Shown piece after piece: positions 34,591 to 42,922 of a stretch of 64,000 bases of DNA (its first letter is position 1; the number at the start of each line of letters is the position of its first letter). Origin of the DNA: Rs1 sp029027825. GTDB taxonomy: Bacteria; Pseudomonadota; Gammaproteobacteria; Pseudomonadales; Balneatricaceae. Position numbers and translations under genes: made by a program. Below the pieces are notes generated by a model. That model was given only the letters and a program-made list of their open reading frames with translations. It made no database searches and was not told the origin of the DNA. The stretch spans positions 806,001 through 870,000 of the forward strand of contig CP093399.1 of NCBI GenBank assembly GCA_029027825.1, in the 5' to 3' direction.

Positions 34591-34800
34591 ATAGCTTATA
34601 GCTTATAGCTTATAGCTTATAGCTTATAGCTTATAGCTTATAGCTTATAGCTTATAGCTTATAGCTTATAGCTTATAGCTTATAGCTTATAGCTTATAGC
34701 TTATAGCTTATAGCTTATAGCTTATAGCTTATAGCTTATAGCTTATAGCTTATAGCTTATAGCTTATAGCTTATAGCTTATAGCTTATAGCTTATAGCTT
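34591..34800. repeat. Perfect heptanucleotide array, 30 copies of ATAGCTT
   Basis: Exactly 210 bp made of 30 uninterrupted copies of a 7-bp unit, lying 12 bp after mlaA and ending 32 bp before the transporter ATG. It is non-coding. Perfect identity implies ongoing slippage and length change. Each unit contains TATAGC, a -10-like string. Copy number in the real chromosome may differ, because such arrays are hard to sequence and assemble. Confidence 0.97.
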
Positions 34801-34832
34801 ATTATCCCTCTTATATTTTTAGGCTTACCGCA

Positions 34833-36038
34833 ATGCAGCCGCGAATTTTATTCCTGTTGATGAGCATGGTCGTACTTAGTCCAATGGCTATCGATATCTA
34901 TTTGGCGTCTATGCCGCAGATGGTGATCGAGCTACATGCTTCTACCAGTCAAGTTCAATCGACAATAGCGCTGTTCTTTTTTGCGATGGGCCTGGGGCAG
35001 ATTTTTGTCGGGCCTTTGGCCGATCGCTACGGGCGCAGGCCGGTGGTTATCTGCGGTTTGTTTTTGTATTTATTAAGTAGCTTGGCGGCGGCTTTCGTCA
35101 ACGATATTTGGCTGATGCAAGGTTGCCGGCTATTACAGGGGCTAGCGGCCTGTGCCATTTCGGTCGTGATCTTCAGTGTGGTTCGCGATCGATATAACTA
35201 CGCGAAAAGCAGTAAAATATACAGCTACCTAAATGGGGTGCTCAGTGTTATCCCGGCTTTTGCACCGATTTTTGGCAGTCTATTAGCCAGTTATTTTGGC
35301 TGGCGCTCCACCTTTGTTTTTATGTTTGCCTACTCGCTATTAGTGCTACTGCTTATTTATCGCTACCTGCCTGAAACCTTAACTTTAGAAAATACCAGTA
35401 CCACAACTCGGCTTTACGATTGGCGGCGTTACTTGTCGGTGCTGTCTAGCAAGTGTTTTGTCTATTATGCGCTTTGCAGTATGGCTGCGATGGCCGCTAT
35501 TTTGAGTTATGTTAGCTATGCTCCAGTGTGGTTGATTGATCATCTGGGCTTGTCGGCGACGGCTTTTAGCTTGTTATTTGGTCTCAATGCCTGCATGAGT
35601 ATTTTCGTCTCTTTTTGTGCGCCCATTCTCATCACTCGTCTCGGAAATCGGCAGGTAGTCAAGCTGGCGCTAAGTTCTATGTTAATAGCAGCGCTGCTGT
35701 TGCTAGTGTTGGCGTTGTTTTTCGTGTTAGAAGGGCTGTTGGCTGGGGTGGCATTTATGTTGCCGGTGATGTTCTTGAGTGCAGGTTTGTCACTGCTGTT
35801 GGGGCCTGCGACCAGTATGGCGCTGTCTGAGTTTGCAGATAAGGCGGCGACCGCTTCTGCGCTGCTAGGTTTTATTCAGATGGTCGGTGCATCTATTGTC
35901 GTAATGCTGATTCAGCAGACTAGTTTTTCAGCACCAATTGCAGTTGCAATAGTGTTGTTATCATTGGTGGTGCCGCTGTTGCTGATGATGAGTTTTAAGT
36001 TTTTTGCGCAGTGGTATATGGAGCGCAGTGCCAGCTAG
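34833..36038 (+). CDS. Bcr/CflA-family drug:proton antiporter (MFS)
   Basis: Inner-membrane major facilitator with 12 predicted helices over 401 residues. The family start LSPMAIDIYLASMPQM and the loop motif GPLADRYGRRPVV (motif A) identify the Bcr/CflA multidrug branch (DHA1). Substrates in this family include bicyclomycin, sulfonamides and chloramphenicol; the substrate here is unknown. It lies just after the ATAGCTT array, which occupies the place where its promoter should be. It is more G+C-rich than neighbouring genes by eye. Confidence 0.9.
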   Translation: MQPRILFLLMSMVVLSPMAIDIYLASMPQMVIELHASTSQVQSTIALFFFAMGLGQIFVGPLADRYGRRPVVICGLFLYLLSSLAAAFVNDIWLMQGCRLLQGLAACAISVVIFSVVRDRYNYAKSSKIYSYLNGVLSVIPAFAPIFGSLLASYFGWRSTFVFMFAYSLLVLLLIYRYLPETLTLENTSTTTRLYDWRRYLSVLSSKCFVYYALCSMAAMAAILSYVSYAPVWLIDHLGLSATAFSLLFGLNACMSIFVSFCAPILITRLGNRQVVKLALSSMLIAALLLLVLALFFVLEGLLAGVAFMLPVMFLSAGLSLLLGPATSMALSEFADKAATASALLGFIQMVGASIVVMLIQQTSFSAPIAVAIVLLSLVVPLLLMMSFKFFAQWYMERSAS

Positions 36039-36159
36039 TGCTTAACTGATGTATGTTTATCTATGCACAATGATGTTGAGAATAATTTTTAAAGACAGTT
36101 AGTTTAGTGTTGTTGACTAAAAAGTTTGAAGTAGTACTTGTGGAGGATCTAAAAAGAGT

Positions 36160-36235
36160 TGGTGGAGCCAAGGAGGATCGAACTCCTGACCTCAACGCTG
36201 CCAGCGTTGCGCTCTACCAGCTGAGCTATGGCCCC
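36160..36235 (-). tRNA. tRNA-Ala (anticodon GGC), copy 1
   Basis: A 76-nt cloverleaf with encoded CCA on the minus strand. The acceptor GGGGCCA pairs with TGGCTCC, and the anticodon stem CAACG/CGTTG encloses CTGGCAG with GGC. It is the downstream copy of a tandem pair after gltX. Confidence 0.97.
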
Positions 36236-36278
36236 AATTTTGTCTAGAGGTATCTGCATGAAATATATTGAAAAGAGA

Positions 36279-36354
36279 TGGTGGAGCCAAGGAGGGTCGA
36301 ACTCCTGACCTCAACGCTGCCAGCGTTGCGCTCTACCAGCTGAGCTATAGCCCC
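36279..36354 (-). tRNA. tRNA-Ala (anticodon GGC), copy 2
   Basis: Same structure as copy 1, with two differences: an acceptor-stem C to T that makes a U-G pair at 6-67, and one T-loop base (TTCGACC against TTCGATC). It lies 43 bp from copy 1 and about 120 bp after gltX. The gltX/tRNA-Ala(GGC) association also occurs in E. coli (alaW, alaX). Confidence 0.97.
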
Positions 36355-36474
36355 ATCACTGTTTCATCGATTTCATGAGAGGCGCGTATTCTGCCATATT
36401 CGAGATTAAAATCAATAGCTAAGTATGAAAATAGTCCTTCAATCTATAAATAGCTATCGATCTGAGTGACAGTT

Positions 36475-37965
36475 TTAGTTTTGGCTATTTAATGCCTGAT
36501 ACTCTTTATCCCAACGCTTGTTTTCCTTTTTCGAGGGTCTGCCCAAAATATTTAATGCAAGACGAACTCTGGCTCTGCTCATGTCTGGGCCCAAAATTGC
36601 CATTGAATCCATAATTGAAACACTTTGGCTGCTGCCTGAAATAGCGACGAATAATGGAAACAGTAGCTCTCTTATCTTAAGTTGCATATTGTCTGCAAGT
36701 TGTTGCAGGCAAGTGTAAAGTGCATCTTTATCCCATTGCGTGTGGCTGTCTAGCTGCCAGGCCGAAAATTGCAGGATTTTACGAACATCCATAATCTCCA
36801 ACGACTTGTGTTTAAAGTCTGTTTCGTCAAGATCAAGCATGCCCGATAGGAAAAAGTTGGCCAGTGGCGCTACATCGGAAAAAGTGTCGACACGCTGCTG
36901 GATCAGTGGAATGATTTTCATCAAGTATTCAGGGTTAAGCGCCCACTTTTGATAAGCTTGCGCAAACTCAGCGGTGTTGAGATTCTCTCGTAGCCATAGA
37001 CCATTTAACCAGCTGAGTTTGGTCTGATCAAAGATTGGCCCGCCTAAAGAGACTCTTTTTATATCAAAATTATCGAACATTTCCGCGCGGCTAAACTTTT
37101 CACGTTCATCCGGCATTGACCAACCCATGCGTGCCAGGTAATTAAGTAAACCCTCTGGCAGGAAGCCCATGCGCTGGTAATAGAGGATACTGGTTGGGTT
37201 TTTACGTTTAGATAGTTTAGATTTATCGGGGTTGCGCAGCAGCGGCATATGACAGAGAACCGGCATCTCCCAGTTGAAGTACTTGTACAGTAACTGATGC
37301 TTAGGTGCAGAGTTAATCCACTCTTCACCGCGCAATACATGGCTGATTTTCATTAAATGATCGTCGACTACATTGGCCAAGTGGTAGGTAGGCATGCCAT
37401 CGGATTTAAGTAGAATTTGCGCGTCAACCATTGACCATTCAATTTCTATTTTGCCTCTTAACATGTCCTCAAATACGCAAGTGCCAGTGGTCGGTATTTT
37501 CATGCGGATCACAAAGGGGAGCTCTGCCTGTTCGCGCCTTAGTTGCTCGTCTGCTGGTAGTGCTAGTGCGTCTTGTTGCATCGCTGCAGGAAGGCCTTGC
37601 TCACGGCGTTGATTGCGGATCGTATCTAATTCTTCACGGCTTAAATAGCAGCGAAAAGCATGGCCGTCAGCGAGTAACTGCTGGGCGTATTTAGTGTAAA
37701 TATCACGGCGTTCACTTTGACGGTAGGGTCCGTATTCGCCTCCTACATCGGGGCCCTCATCCCAGTCTAAACCCAGCCAGCGCAAGGAATCCAAAATTGT
37801 CTGTTCAGAAGCGCTGGTGCTGCGGGTCTGGTCAGTATCTTCGATGCGCAAAATAAACTTACCACCTTGCGATCTGGCGAAAGCTAAATTGAAGAGAGCA
37901 ATGTAAGCGGTGCCAACATGTGGATCACCCGTCGGTGAAGGAGCAATACGAGTACGAACAGTCAT
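36475..37965 (-). CDS. gltX: Glutamyl-tRNA synthetase
   Basis: Charges tRNA-Glu; class I enzyme. The HIGH-type motif is in APSPTGDPHVGTAYIALFN at the very N-terminus, and the KMSKS equivalent is SKLSKRKNP near residue 255. The C-terminal anticodon-binding domain follows. At 496 residues the length is normal (470-500). The discriminating GluRS is expected in a genome that also has GlnRS (glnS at 591). The ATG at 37965 gives the canonical N-terminus MTVRTRIAPSPTGDPHVGT. Confidence 0.97.
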   Translation of the reverse strand: MTVRTRIAPSPTGDPHVGTAYIALFNLAFARSQGGKFILRIEDTDQTRSTSASEQTILDSLRWLGLDWDEGPDVGGEYGPYRQSERRDIYTKYAQQLLADGHAFRCYLSREELDTIRNQRREQGLPAAMQQDALALPADEQLRREQAELPFVIRMKIPTTGTCVFEDMLRGKIEIEWSMVDAQILLKSDGMPTYHLANVVDDHLMKISHVLRGEEWINSAPKHQLLYKYFNWEMPVLCHMPLLRNPDKSKLSKRKNPTSILYYQRMGFLPEGLLNYLARMGWSMPDEREKFSRAEMFDNFDIKRVSLGGPIFDQTKLSWLNGLWLRENLNTAEFAQAYQKWALNPEYLMKIIPLIQQRVDTFSDVAPLANFFLSGMLDLDETDFKHKSLEIMDVRKILQFSAWQLDSHTQWDKDALYTCLQQLADNMQLKIRELLFPLFVAISGSSQSVSIMDSMAILGPDMSRARVRLALNILGRPSKKENKRWDKEYQALNSQN

Positions 37966-37997
37966 GTTTATCCTGTGCTAAATATAATTAATATAAA

Positions 37998-38133
37998 CCT
38001 GAATCTGTGCTTTAAAAGTAAATACAGAGTGTAAGGCATTGGTTCTACAGTGGCAGTGAAAAATATTAACAGTACTTGTTTGTTAACTTAGTTCAGTGGC
38101 TGTTTTTATCAGCTCTGAAGTCACTGATTCAGG
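37998..38133. repeat. Family A element, long form (A7)
   Basis: A 136-bp element in the opposite orientation to A2. Its left part matches the complement of A2's right part, including AATACAGAGTGTAAG and TTGGTTCTACAGTGG. Flanking pentamers ATAAA and GTAAA differ at one base. It lies immediately upstream of gltX. Confidence 0.72.
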
Positions 38134-38300
38134 GTAAAAAGATTTCAATTATACCTGTGCCTCTCGTGCTAAGGAAGGATTTGTATGGCATTAAGCGACC
38201 GGAAAAATAATATTTTTGCATGTCAGCTGCATCTACTTAGCGGCGGTTTGCGTATTTAAGCTAAAGAGCAGTGAGCTTAATTAAATGATGAGGAAATTAT
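38134..38300. other. Upstream region of the YHS gene
   Basis: With the A7 element this completes a 335-bp gap between gltX and the YHS gene. No coding frame or clear hairpin. Confidence 0.4.
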
Positions 38301-38741
38301 ATGCATAGCTGGATGGGGAAAATCTTATTGTTGATTATCGGGTCGTTGTTCGCACTGCAATCAATGGCAGGCGACAAACCGGTATTTACCGAAAACGGGG
38401 TGGCGCTTAGAGGTTACGATACGGTTGCTTACTTTGCTCAAGGAAAGCCGGTAAAAGGTAAAAAATCATTTCTCGCCAATTATCAGGGGGCGAAATGGTA
38501 TTTTTCATCGGCTGCTAATCAGCAGCTTTTTAAAGAAAATCCTAACAAATATGCCCCACAATATGGTGGGCACTGTGCCTTTGCGATAGCCAACGACAAG
38601 TTAGTGTCTGTCGATCCTAAAGCGTTCACCATAGTAAATGACAAGCTTTATCTCAACTACAGTCTGTCGGTCAGGAAGCGTTGGGCTAAAGATATTCCAG
38701 GATATATCGCTGATGGTGATGAAAATTGGGCTAAATTATAA
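38301..38741 (+). CDS. Exported YHS-domain protein
   Basis: A 146-residue protein with a signal peptide (about 1-23, ending MAG) and a YHS domain. The domain runs GVALRGYDTVAYFAQGKPVKGKKSF then FKENPNKYAPQYGGHCAFAIA, containing the conserved Tyr-Asp and a Cys-containing GGHCA motif. YHS domains are associated with metal or thiol chemistry, but the function of this short exported form is unknown. The ATG at 38301 follows GATGAGGAAA. Confidence 0.87.
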   Translation: MHSWMGKILLLIIGSLFALQSMAGDKPVFTENGVALRGYDTVAYFAQGKPVKGKKSFLANYQGAKWYFSSAANQQLFKENPNKYAPQYGGHCAFAIANDKLVSVDPKAFTIVNDKLYLNYSLSVRKRWAKDIPGYIADGDENWAKL

Positions 38742-38839
38742 TCCTAGCCGGTGGTTATATACCGTTAACCAAAGGGGTACCGCACTGTTTTTGTGGGTTA
38801 AATAAATCCCTGTACAGTGAGCAAGGTCTGTAAAATAGT

Positions 38840-39097
38840 CTAATCTAGTCTAGGCATGTCGTCTTCTTCGGTCGTGATTAAGATTATTGACTCTTTATGC
38901 TGCCTTCGGTTAATTTTAGCGGGGCTGCTAAGAGGCTCTTGATGTGACTGATCTTGAAGAATATCAACGGATTGCTGCGGAATTTCGGCGGCGGTTGGCG
39001 CTGTTTTACGCTGGCTTTTTTCACTCTCTTGGTAGGCACTACAGCCGGATAGCAGCAGTAAGCTAGACAGTAAAATTATAAAATATTTCATCGGCAT
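38840..39097 (-). CDS. Small predicted lipoprotein
   Basis: An 85-residue protein with a lipobox LLLSGC (Cys19) after a hydrophobic signal. The short mature part is polar, rich in Gln, Ser and Glu, and ends EEDDMPRLD. No family recognised. It begins 12 bp after the stop of the 322-residue orphan gene and is surely in its operon. Met1 or Met3 may be the start. Confidence 0.65.
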   Translation of the reverse strand: MPMKYFIILLSSLLLLSGCSAYQESEKSQRKTAPTAAEIPQQSVDILQDQSHQEPLSSPAKINRRQHKESIILITTEEDDMPRLD

Positions 39098-39108
39098 ATA
39101 TTCTTTTA

Positions 39109-40077
39109 TTATTCGGCTAATTGTTGGATGGCCCAGCTGAATTCAGTGCTGTTGCTGATAGCAGGTGCGCCCAGGGGTGCGTAATCTAAGTCTAAAAAAG
39201 CTTTGTTTGCGGTGACTAAGGCTTGGAAAAACAGTGCACAGTCCGCTGAGTTTTTCATGATCGAGCTAAACCTTAAGCCATTTCTAGCAATTATCCACTG
39301 ATAGGGCTCGGTACGCAAAACACTTTTACTGGCATTGATAAAATCTGAATTTTCTAAATAGTCCAACAATTTAGGGTGTTGATATCGGTGGTTCGCGTGC
39401 AGGCCGTTTAAATGGCAAGCGAGCATATTCTGTTGCACTTTATAGAGGGTGAATTGGTCGATTAAGCACGGCTGTTGTTGTACAAACTGTTGTACAAACT
39501 GTTGTACAAACTGATGTGAAAGCTGTTGTGGAGGCTGTGATGAAGGCTCCAAGCTTCGCTGCTCAATGAGTAAGCTATAACAGTCCTGGTAATGATGCAG
39601 TGCCAATTGCTGATGGTTTTCTAGTTCTGCACTCTGACCATTATTTCGGTGTATAGGTAGTTGATCTAAATGAATATCTGCTTTTAACCAGTTTAATCGT
39701 GCCCTTCTTAAACGACTGCCAAAGTGCAGATCATGCTCTAAAAAAAGCAAAAAATCATCGATGTCTTGGCGGAGTCCCGAGTGCTGCTTGCAGGCAATTA
39801 ATCGGTTGTAGATTGCTAGTAGGGCCTGCGTATCAGTGGGAAAAGGCGAGGGAAAGCACTGCTCATGCAAGGTCATTATGATCTTACTGATATGGCTATT
39901 AGCTTTTCGATGAGGCTGACGATACAGCGCATACAAAGTTTTTTCATCGATTCCTGCCGGGTAGATTAAATCAATTTGTTGTAAAAAATAATCCCAAGTC
40001 CAGCCTTGCGCCTTGAGGCGGTGAATTTTACTGTATAAGTTTGACATAGCATAGTTCTTATAAAAGTAGAAGCCCAT
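39109..40077 (-). CDS. Hypothetical protein of 322 residues
   Basis: I do not recognise a family. The sequence is soluble, with no signal or membrane segment, apparently mostly helical, and has many His, Gln and Leu residues. A central QFVQ repeat (three 12-bp units) interrupts it near residue 190. The N-terminal 60 residues (SKIHRLKAQGWTWDYFLQQI ... ALYRQPHRKANS) could be a helix-turn-helix-like fold, but this is a guess. It is divergent from the von Willebrand lipoprotein gene (118-bp gap) and co-directional with a small lipoprotein. A start at 40047 (MSNLYSKI) is equally likely. Confidence 0.6.
   Translation of the reverse strand: MGFYFYKNYAMSNLYSKIHRLKAQGWTWDYFLQQIDLIYPAGIDEKTLYALYRQPHRKANSHISKIIMTLHEQCFPSPFPTDTQALLAIYNRLIACKQHSGLRQDIDDFLLFLEHDLHFGSRLRRARLNWLKADIHLDQLPIHRNNGQSAELENHQQLALHHYQDCYSLLIEQRSLEPSSQPPQQLSHQFVQQFVQQFVQQQPCLIDQFTLYKVQQNMLACHLNGLHANHRYQHPKLLDYLENSDFINASKSVLRTEPYQWIIARNGLRFSSIMKNSADCALFFQALVTANKAFLDLDYAPLGAPAISNSTEFSWAIQQLAE
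39477..39514. repeat. Three-copy 12-bp in-frame repeat
   Basis: TGTTGTACAAAC occurs three times in tandem with a diverged fourth unit following. On the minus strand it encodes the repeated residues QFVQ in the 322-residue orphan. Confidence 0.85.
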
Positions 40078-40195
40078 TCTATAAAGAGTCTGCGGTTAAG
40101 GCTAGCTCTGCTGCTGTTTATACTTAATTATCTTTAAGATCAGTGAATAGATGTTGATCGAAGCAAGATTTTGAAAAGTATAAATAGGTGAAAAA

Positions 40196-41818
40196 ATGAA
40201 ATATTTAACCGTATTGCCCCTTTGCATTTCTTTAAGTACCTCCTTAGCACTTGCCGGCTGCACAGCTGTTAGGGATGAATTTTCCGGCCGCCAAAAAGAG
40301 GCCCCTGTAGCGCAGATAAAGCGGCACAAAATGGCGTCGATGCTCGAGTCTAGTCAGTATTCAACCATTGCTATGCCTCTACCATCACCACAGCCGTTCC
40401 CATTACCACTATTAAAGCCCAATACTGAAAAGTATCAATCGCTAGCAGCACATTTGCCTATTGATCCGGCTATCACTCCTTTAAGTACATTTAGTACCGA
40501 TGTTGATACCGCAAGTTTTAGTAATGTGCGACGTTTCATTAGTCGGGGAGTACTGCCACCGGTTGGTGCGGTGCGCACTGAGGAGATAGTCAATTATTTT
40601 GATTATCACTATGCCGCTCCTACTCAAGCAAATCAAACGGTTAAATTAGCGTATGAGCTTTCAAACAGCCCCTGGAACCCTAAGGCAAAATTATTGAAGG
40701 TATCTTTGCAAGCTAAAAAATATCAAAATAATAAGGGTAGCAATCTAGTATTTTTGATCGATGTTTCAGGGTCAATGTCTAGTAAAAATAAGCTACCTTT
40801 ACTCAAGAAATCATTAAACTTGTTAACCAAAGGGCTAAAAAGTCAGGATTGCATCGCTATAGTTGCCTATGCGGGAAATGCAAATGTGGTGTTAAATGCT
40901 ACCTCGGGCACCGCTAAGCAAAAAATTCGTCAGGCAATTAATGATTTACGTGCCGGAGGCTCCACTAATGGTGGGGATGGTTTGAATATTGCCTATCAAC
41001 TTGCCTCGGCAAATTTTATTAAAGGCGGGGTGAATAGAATATTGTTAGCCACAGATGGTGATTTTAATGTCGGTATGAGCAACCCATCAGAGATGAAAAA
41101 GTATATTGAGAAACAGCGAAAAACCGGTATTAATTTAAGCGTCTTAGGTTTTGGTGAAGGAAATTATAATGACCACTTAATGGAAGAGTTGTCGAATGCC
41201 GGCAATGGTAACGCAGCTTATATAGACACTCTACAGGAAGCACAAAAAGTACTTGTCGATCAAATATCTGCAACATTACGTACAGTGGCTTACGATGCAA
41301 AAATTCAACTTGAATTTAATCCGCAGGTTGTCGCTAGCTATCGATTGTTAGGGTATGAAAACCGAGCATTAGCAGATAGCGATTTTATTAATGACAGTAA
41401 AGATGCGGGCGAGATAGGCGCGGGGCAAAGTGTGACTGCTCTCTATGAAATTTTCTACAACGGCGAAGAATCTGCTATAGCATTGCGCTATCAGAAAAAC
41501 AGTAGCCGTAAGCTTGATCGCACAGCAGAATTAGGCTTTATCAAAATTCGTTATAAACTTGGCCACAATTTGCCATCCAAACAATACAGTCTTGCTATCC
41601 AACAGCCTGATTTTGTTGAACTTGGGCAAAGCTCAGACAGCTTTAGATTTGCCGCCGCCGCAGCTGCATACGCAGAAAAGCTGCGCAACAGTGAATATCT
41701 ACAAAATTTTAAGTGGTCACAAATTATTGCTTTAGCCAGTAGTGCCAAAGGAGCAGACCAATACGGTTACCGTAGCAGCTTTATACAGCAGCTCAGATTA
41801 AGCGAGAATATCGATTAA
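40196..41818 (+). CDS. von Willebrand factor type A lipoprotein (YfbK-like)
   Basis: A 540-residue predicted lipoprotein (lipobox LAGC, Cys22). It has an N-terminal vWF-associated domain (about 75-170: PLSTFSTDVDTASFSNVRRF and RTEEIVNYFDY). A vWA domain follows, with the metal-site motif DVSGSMS at 189-195 and a second acidic motif TDGDFNVG. The DUF3520 C-terminal domain comes last (FIKIRYK ... FAAAAAAYAEKLR ... SSAKGADQYGYR). The architecture matches E. coli YfbK, whose function is unknown. It probably lies in the periplasm and binds a protein partner through a divalent metal. Confidence 0.9.
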   Translation: MKYLTVLPLCISLSTSLALAGCTAVRDEFSGRQKEAPVAQIKRHKMASMLESSQYSTIAMPLPSPQPFPLPLLKPNTEKYQSLAAHLPIDPAITPLSTFSTDVDTASFSNVRRFISRGVLPPVGAVRTEEIVNYFDYHYAAPTQANQTVKLAYELSNSPWNPKAKLLKVSLQAKKYQNNKGSNLVFLIDVSGSMSSKNKLPLLKKSLNLLTKGLKSQDCIAIVAYAGNANVVLNATSGTAKQKIRQAINDLRAGGSTNGGDGLNIAYQLASANFIKGGVNRILLATDGDFNVGMSNPSEMKKYIEKQRKTGINLSVLGFGEGNYNDHLMEELSNAGNGNAAYIDTLQEAQKVLVDQISATLRTVAYDAKIQLEFNPQVVASYRLLGYENRALADSDFINDSKDAGEIGAGQSVTALYEIFYNGEESAIALRYQKNSSRKLDRTAELGFIKIRYKLGHNLPSKQYSLAIQQPDFVELGQSSDSFRFAAAAAAYAEKLRNSEYLQNFKWSQIIALASSAKGADQYGYRSSFIQQLRLSENID

Positions 41819-42229
41819 AGCTACCTCGAGCATCGCGCTTATTTATACAGCTGTTGGCGATCACTTGAAGATTTAGAGCAGATATCAGTAAAACGTGACC
41901 AGTTAAGATAAGACAAAGAGACTGAATCTAAACAACGTCGCTTAACTTTAAAAACAGCGCTGAATCAAAAGTTTAGTGCTTGTTTAACCGAATGGTCAAT
42001 AACTTAATCTTCTCATCTTCAGTATAAATAAAGATAGCTAATTGCTGGTGTTTATAGAAATGATGGCTATCTTTAATGTAGAAAGCTAATACCTATGACC
42101 ACTTGGTAAGGACTCGCCATTAGGCTGCGTTCTGTTACGTGGATATAGGAACTTAGTTATTCATTAGGAAAGTGTGGGACTTATTCAGAGGTTCCTTAGT
42201 GTTGTTTAATCTGAAAAGAGACCTGCGCA
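41819..42229. other. Intergenic region upstream of the chemosensory operon
   Basis: About 410 bp. A frame-like stretch of about 45 codons near 41870-42005 has one internal stop and no recognisable domain, possibly an eroded gene end. A family C end lies at 42176-42199, only 30 bp before the STAS gene, so the operon promoter must be upstream of or within that repeat. Confidence 0.4.
42176..42199. repeat. Family C repeat end (C4)
   Basis: GGGACTTATTCAGAGGTTCC plus TTAG, the complement of C2 with few differences. A possible weak left end (ATAGGAACTTAG) lies near 42146. Confidence 0.5.
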
Positions 42230-42550
42230 ATGAAAGAAGCCCGCTGTATATCATTACCAGAAGATATGACTATCGGTAATATTAATCAATGCCAAACTGA
42301 GTTGTTATCCGCACTTAATAAAGTGCTAACAGTGAGTGTCGATTTGTCGACCTTGCAACAAATTGATACCTCGGGGGTACAATTACTGTTGGTCTTTATT
42401 CGTCAAGCCGAAAATCTCCAAGTCAAATTGCTATGGCTGAAGGAGAGTGGTCTGCTATCGAGCATTTCTCAGAAACTAGGTTTCCAGCAACTAACCGATT
42501 CAAAAACGTGGTCAGATTTAAAAGCTAGTACTGCTGCGGAGCAGCTGTAA
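42230..42550 (+). CDS. STAS-domain protein
   Basis: A 106-residue single STAS domain, as in anti-sigma-factor antagonists. The core DLSTLQQIDTSGVQLLLVFIRQAE contains the DTSG motif with Thr47 and Ser48, the position phosphorylated in SpoIIAA-type proteins. It is the first gene of the chemosensory operon and its stop abuts the cheY start. STAS proteins head several non-flagellar or accessory chemosensory clusters, but the partner here is unknown. No anti-sigma kinase gene is in the window. Confidence 0.87.
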   Translation: MKEARCISLPEDMTIGNINQCQTELLSALNKVLTVSVDLSTLQQIDTSGVQLLLVFIRQAENLQVKLLWLKESGLLSSISQKLGFQQLTDSKTWSDLKASTAAEQL

Positions 42551-42922
42551 ATGGCCTCACTACTGATTGTCGATGATTCAGTGTCAGTGCGCTCAATGCT
42601 CAACCAGCTGCTTACTCAGGCGGGTCATGTAATAGATGAGGCCGGTGATGGTGAAGAGGCTTTGGACAAAGCACGATTAACAAATTACGATTTAATCCTC
42701 ACCGATGTCAATATGCCGGTATTAGATGGCATAGAGCTATGTCGGGAGTTGCGACAAATGCACAATTTTAGGTTTACTCCGATTCTTATTATCACTACTG
42801 AAAGTTCAGATGAAATCAAACAACAGGGGAAATTGGCAGGGGCGACCGGTTGGTTAATCAAGCCTTTTGATCCTGATAAATTGGTCAATACAGTCAGCTT
42901 ACTTTGTGGTAAAAGTGCATGA
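42551..42922 (+). CDS. cheY: CheY-like response regulator
   Basis: A stand-alone receiver of 123 residues. The acidic pair is in LIVDDS, the phosphorylated Asp52 in LTDVNMPVLDG, the switch Thr in IITTES and the conserved Lys in WLIKPFD. It directly follows the STAS gene and overlaps cheA by 4 bp (ATGA). It could be the output regulator or a phosphate sink of the adjacent CheA; which one cannot be told. Confidence 0.93.
   Translation: MASLLIVDDSVSVRSMLNQLLTQAGHVIDEAGDGEEALDKARLTNYDLILTDVNMPVLDGIELCRELRQMHNFRFTPILIITTESSDEIKQQGKLAGATGWLIKPFDPDKLVNTVSLLCGKSA

Noticed and set aside
34591..34800. Heptamer array as a CRISPR or centromere-like iteron array
   Set aside because: No spacers, and the unit is only 7 bp with no replication or partition gene nearby; simple-sequence slippage explains it.
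38301..38741. YHS protein as part of a copper-transport system
   Set aside because: No copper ATPase, CopZ or metal regulator is adjacent, and YHS domains occur in many contexts.
42230..42550. STAS gene as part of an Rsb-type stressosome
   Set aside because: No RsbR/RsbT/RsbU-like partner genes in the window; only chemosensory genes follow.
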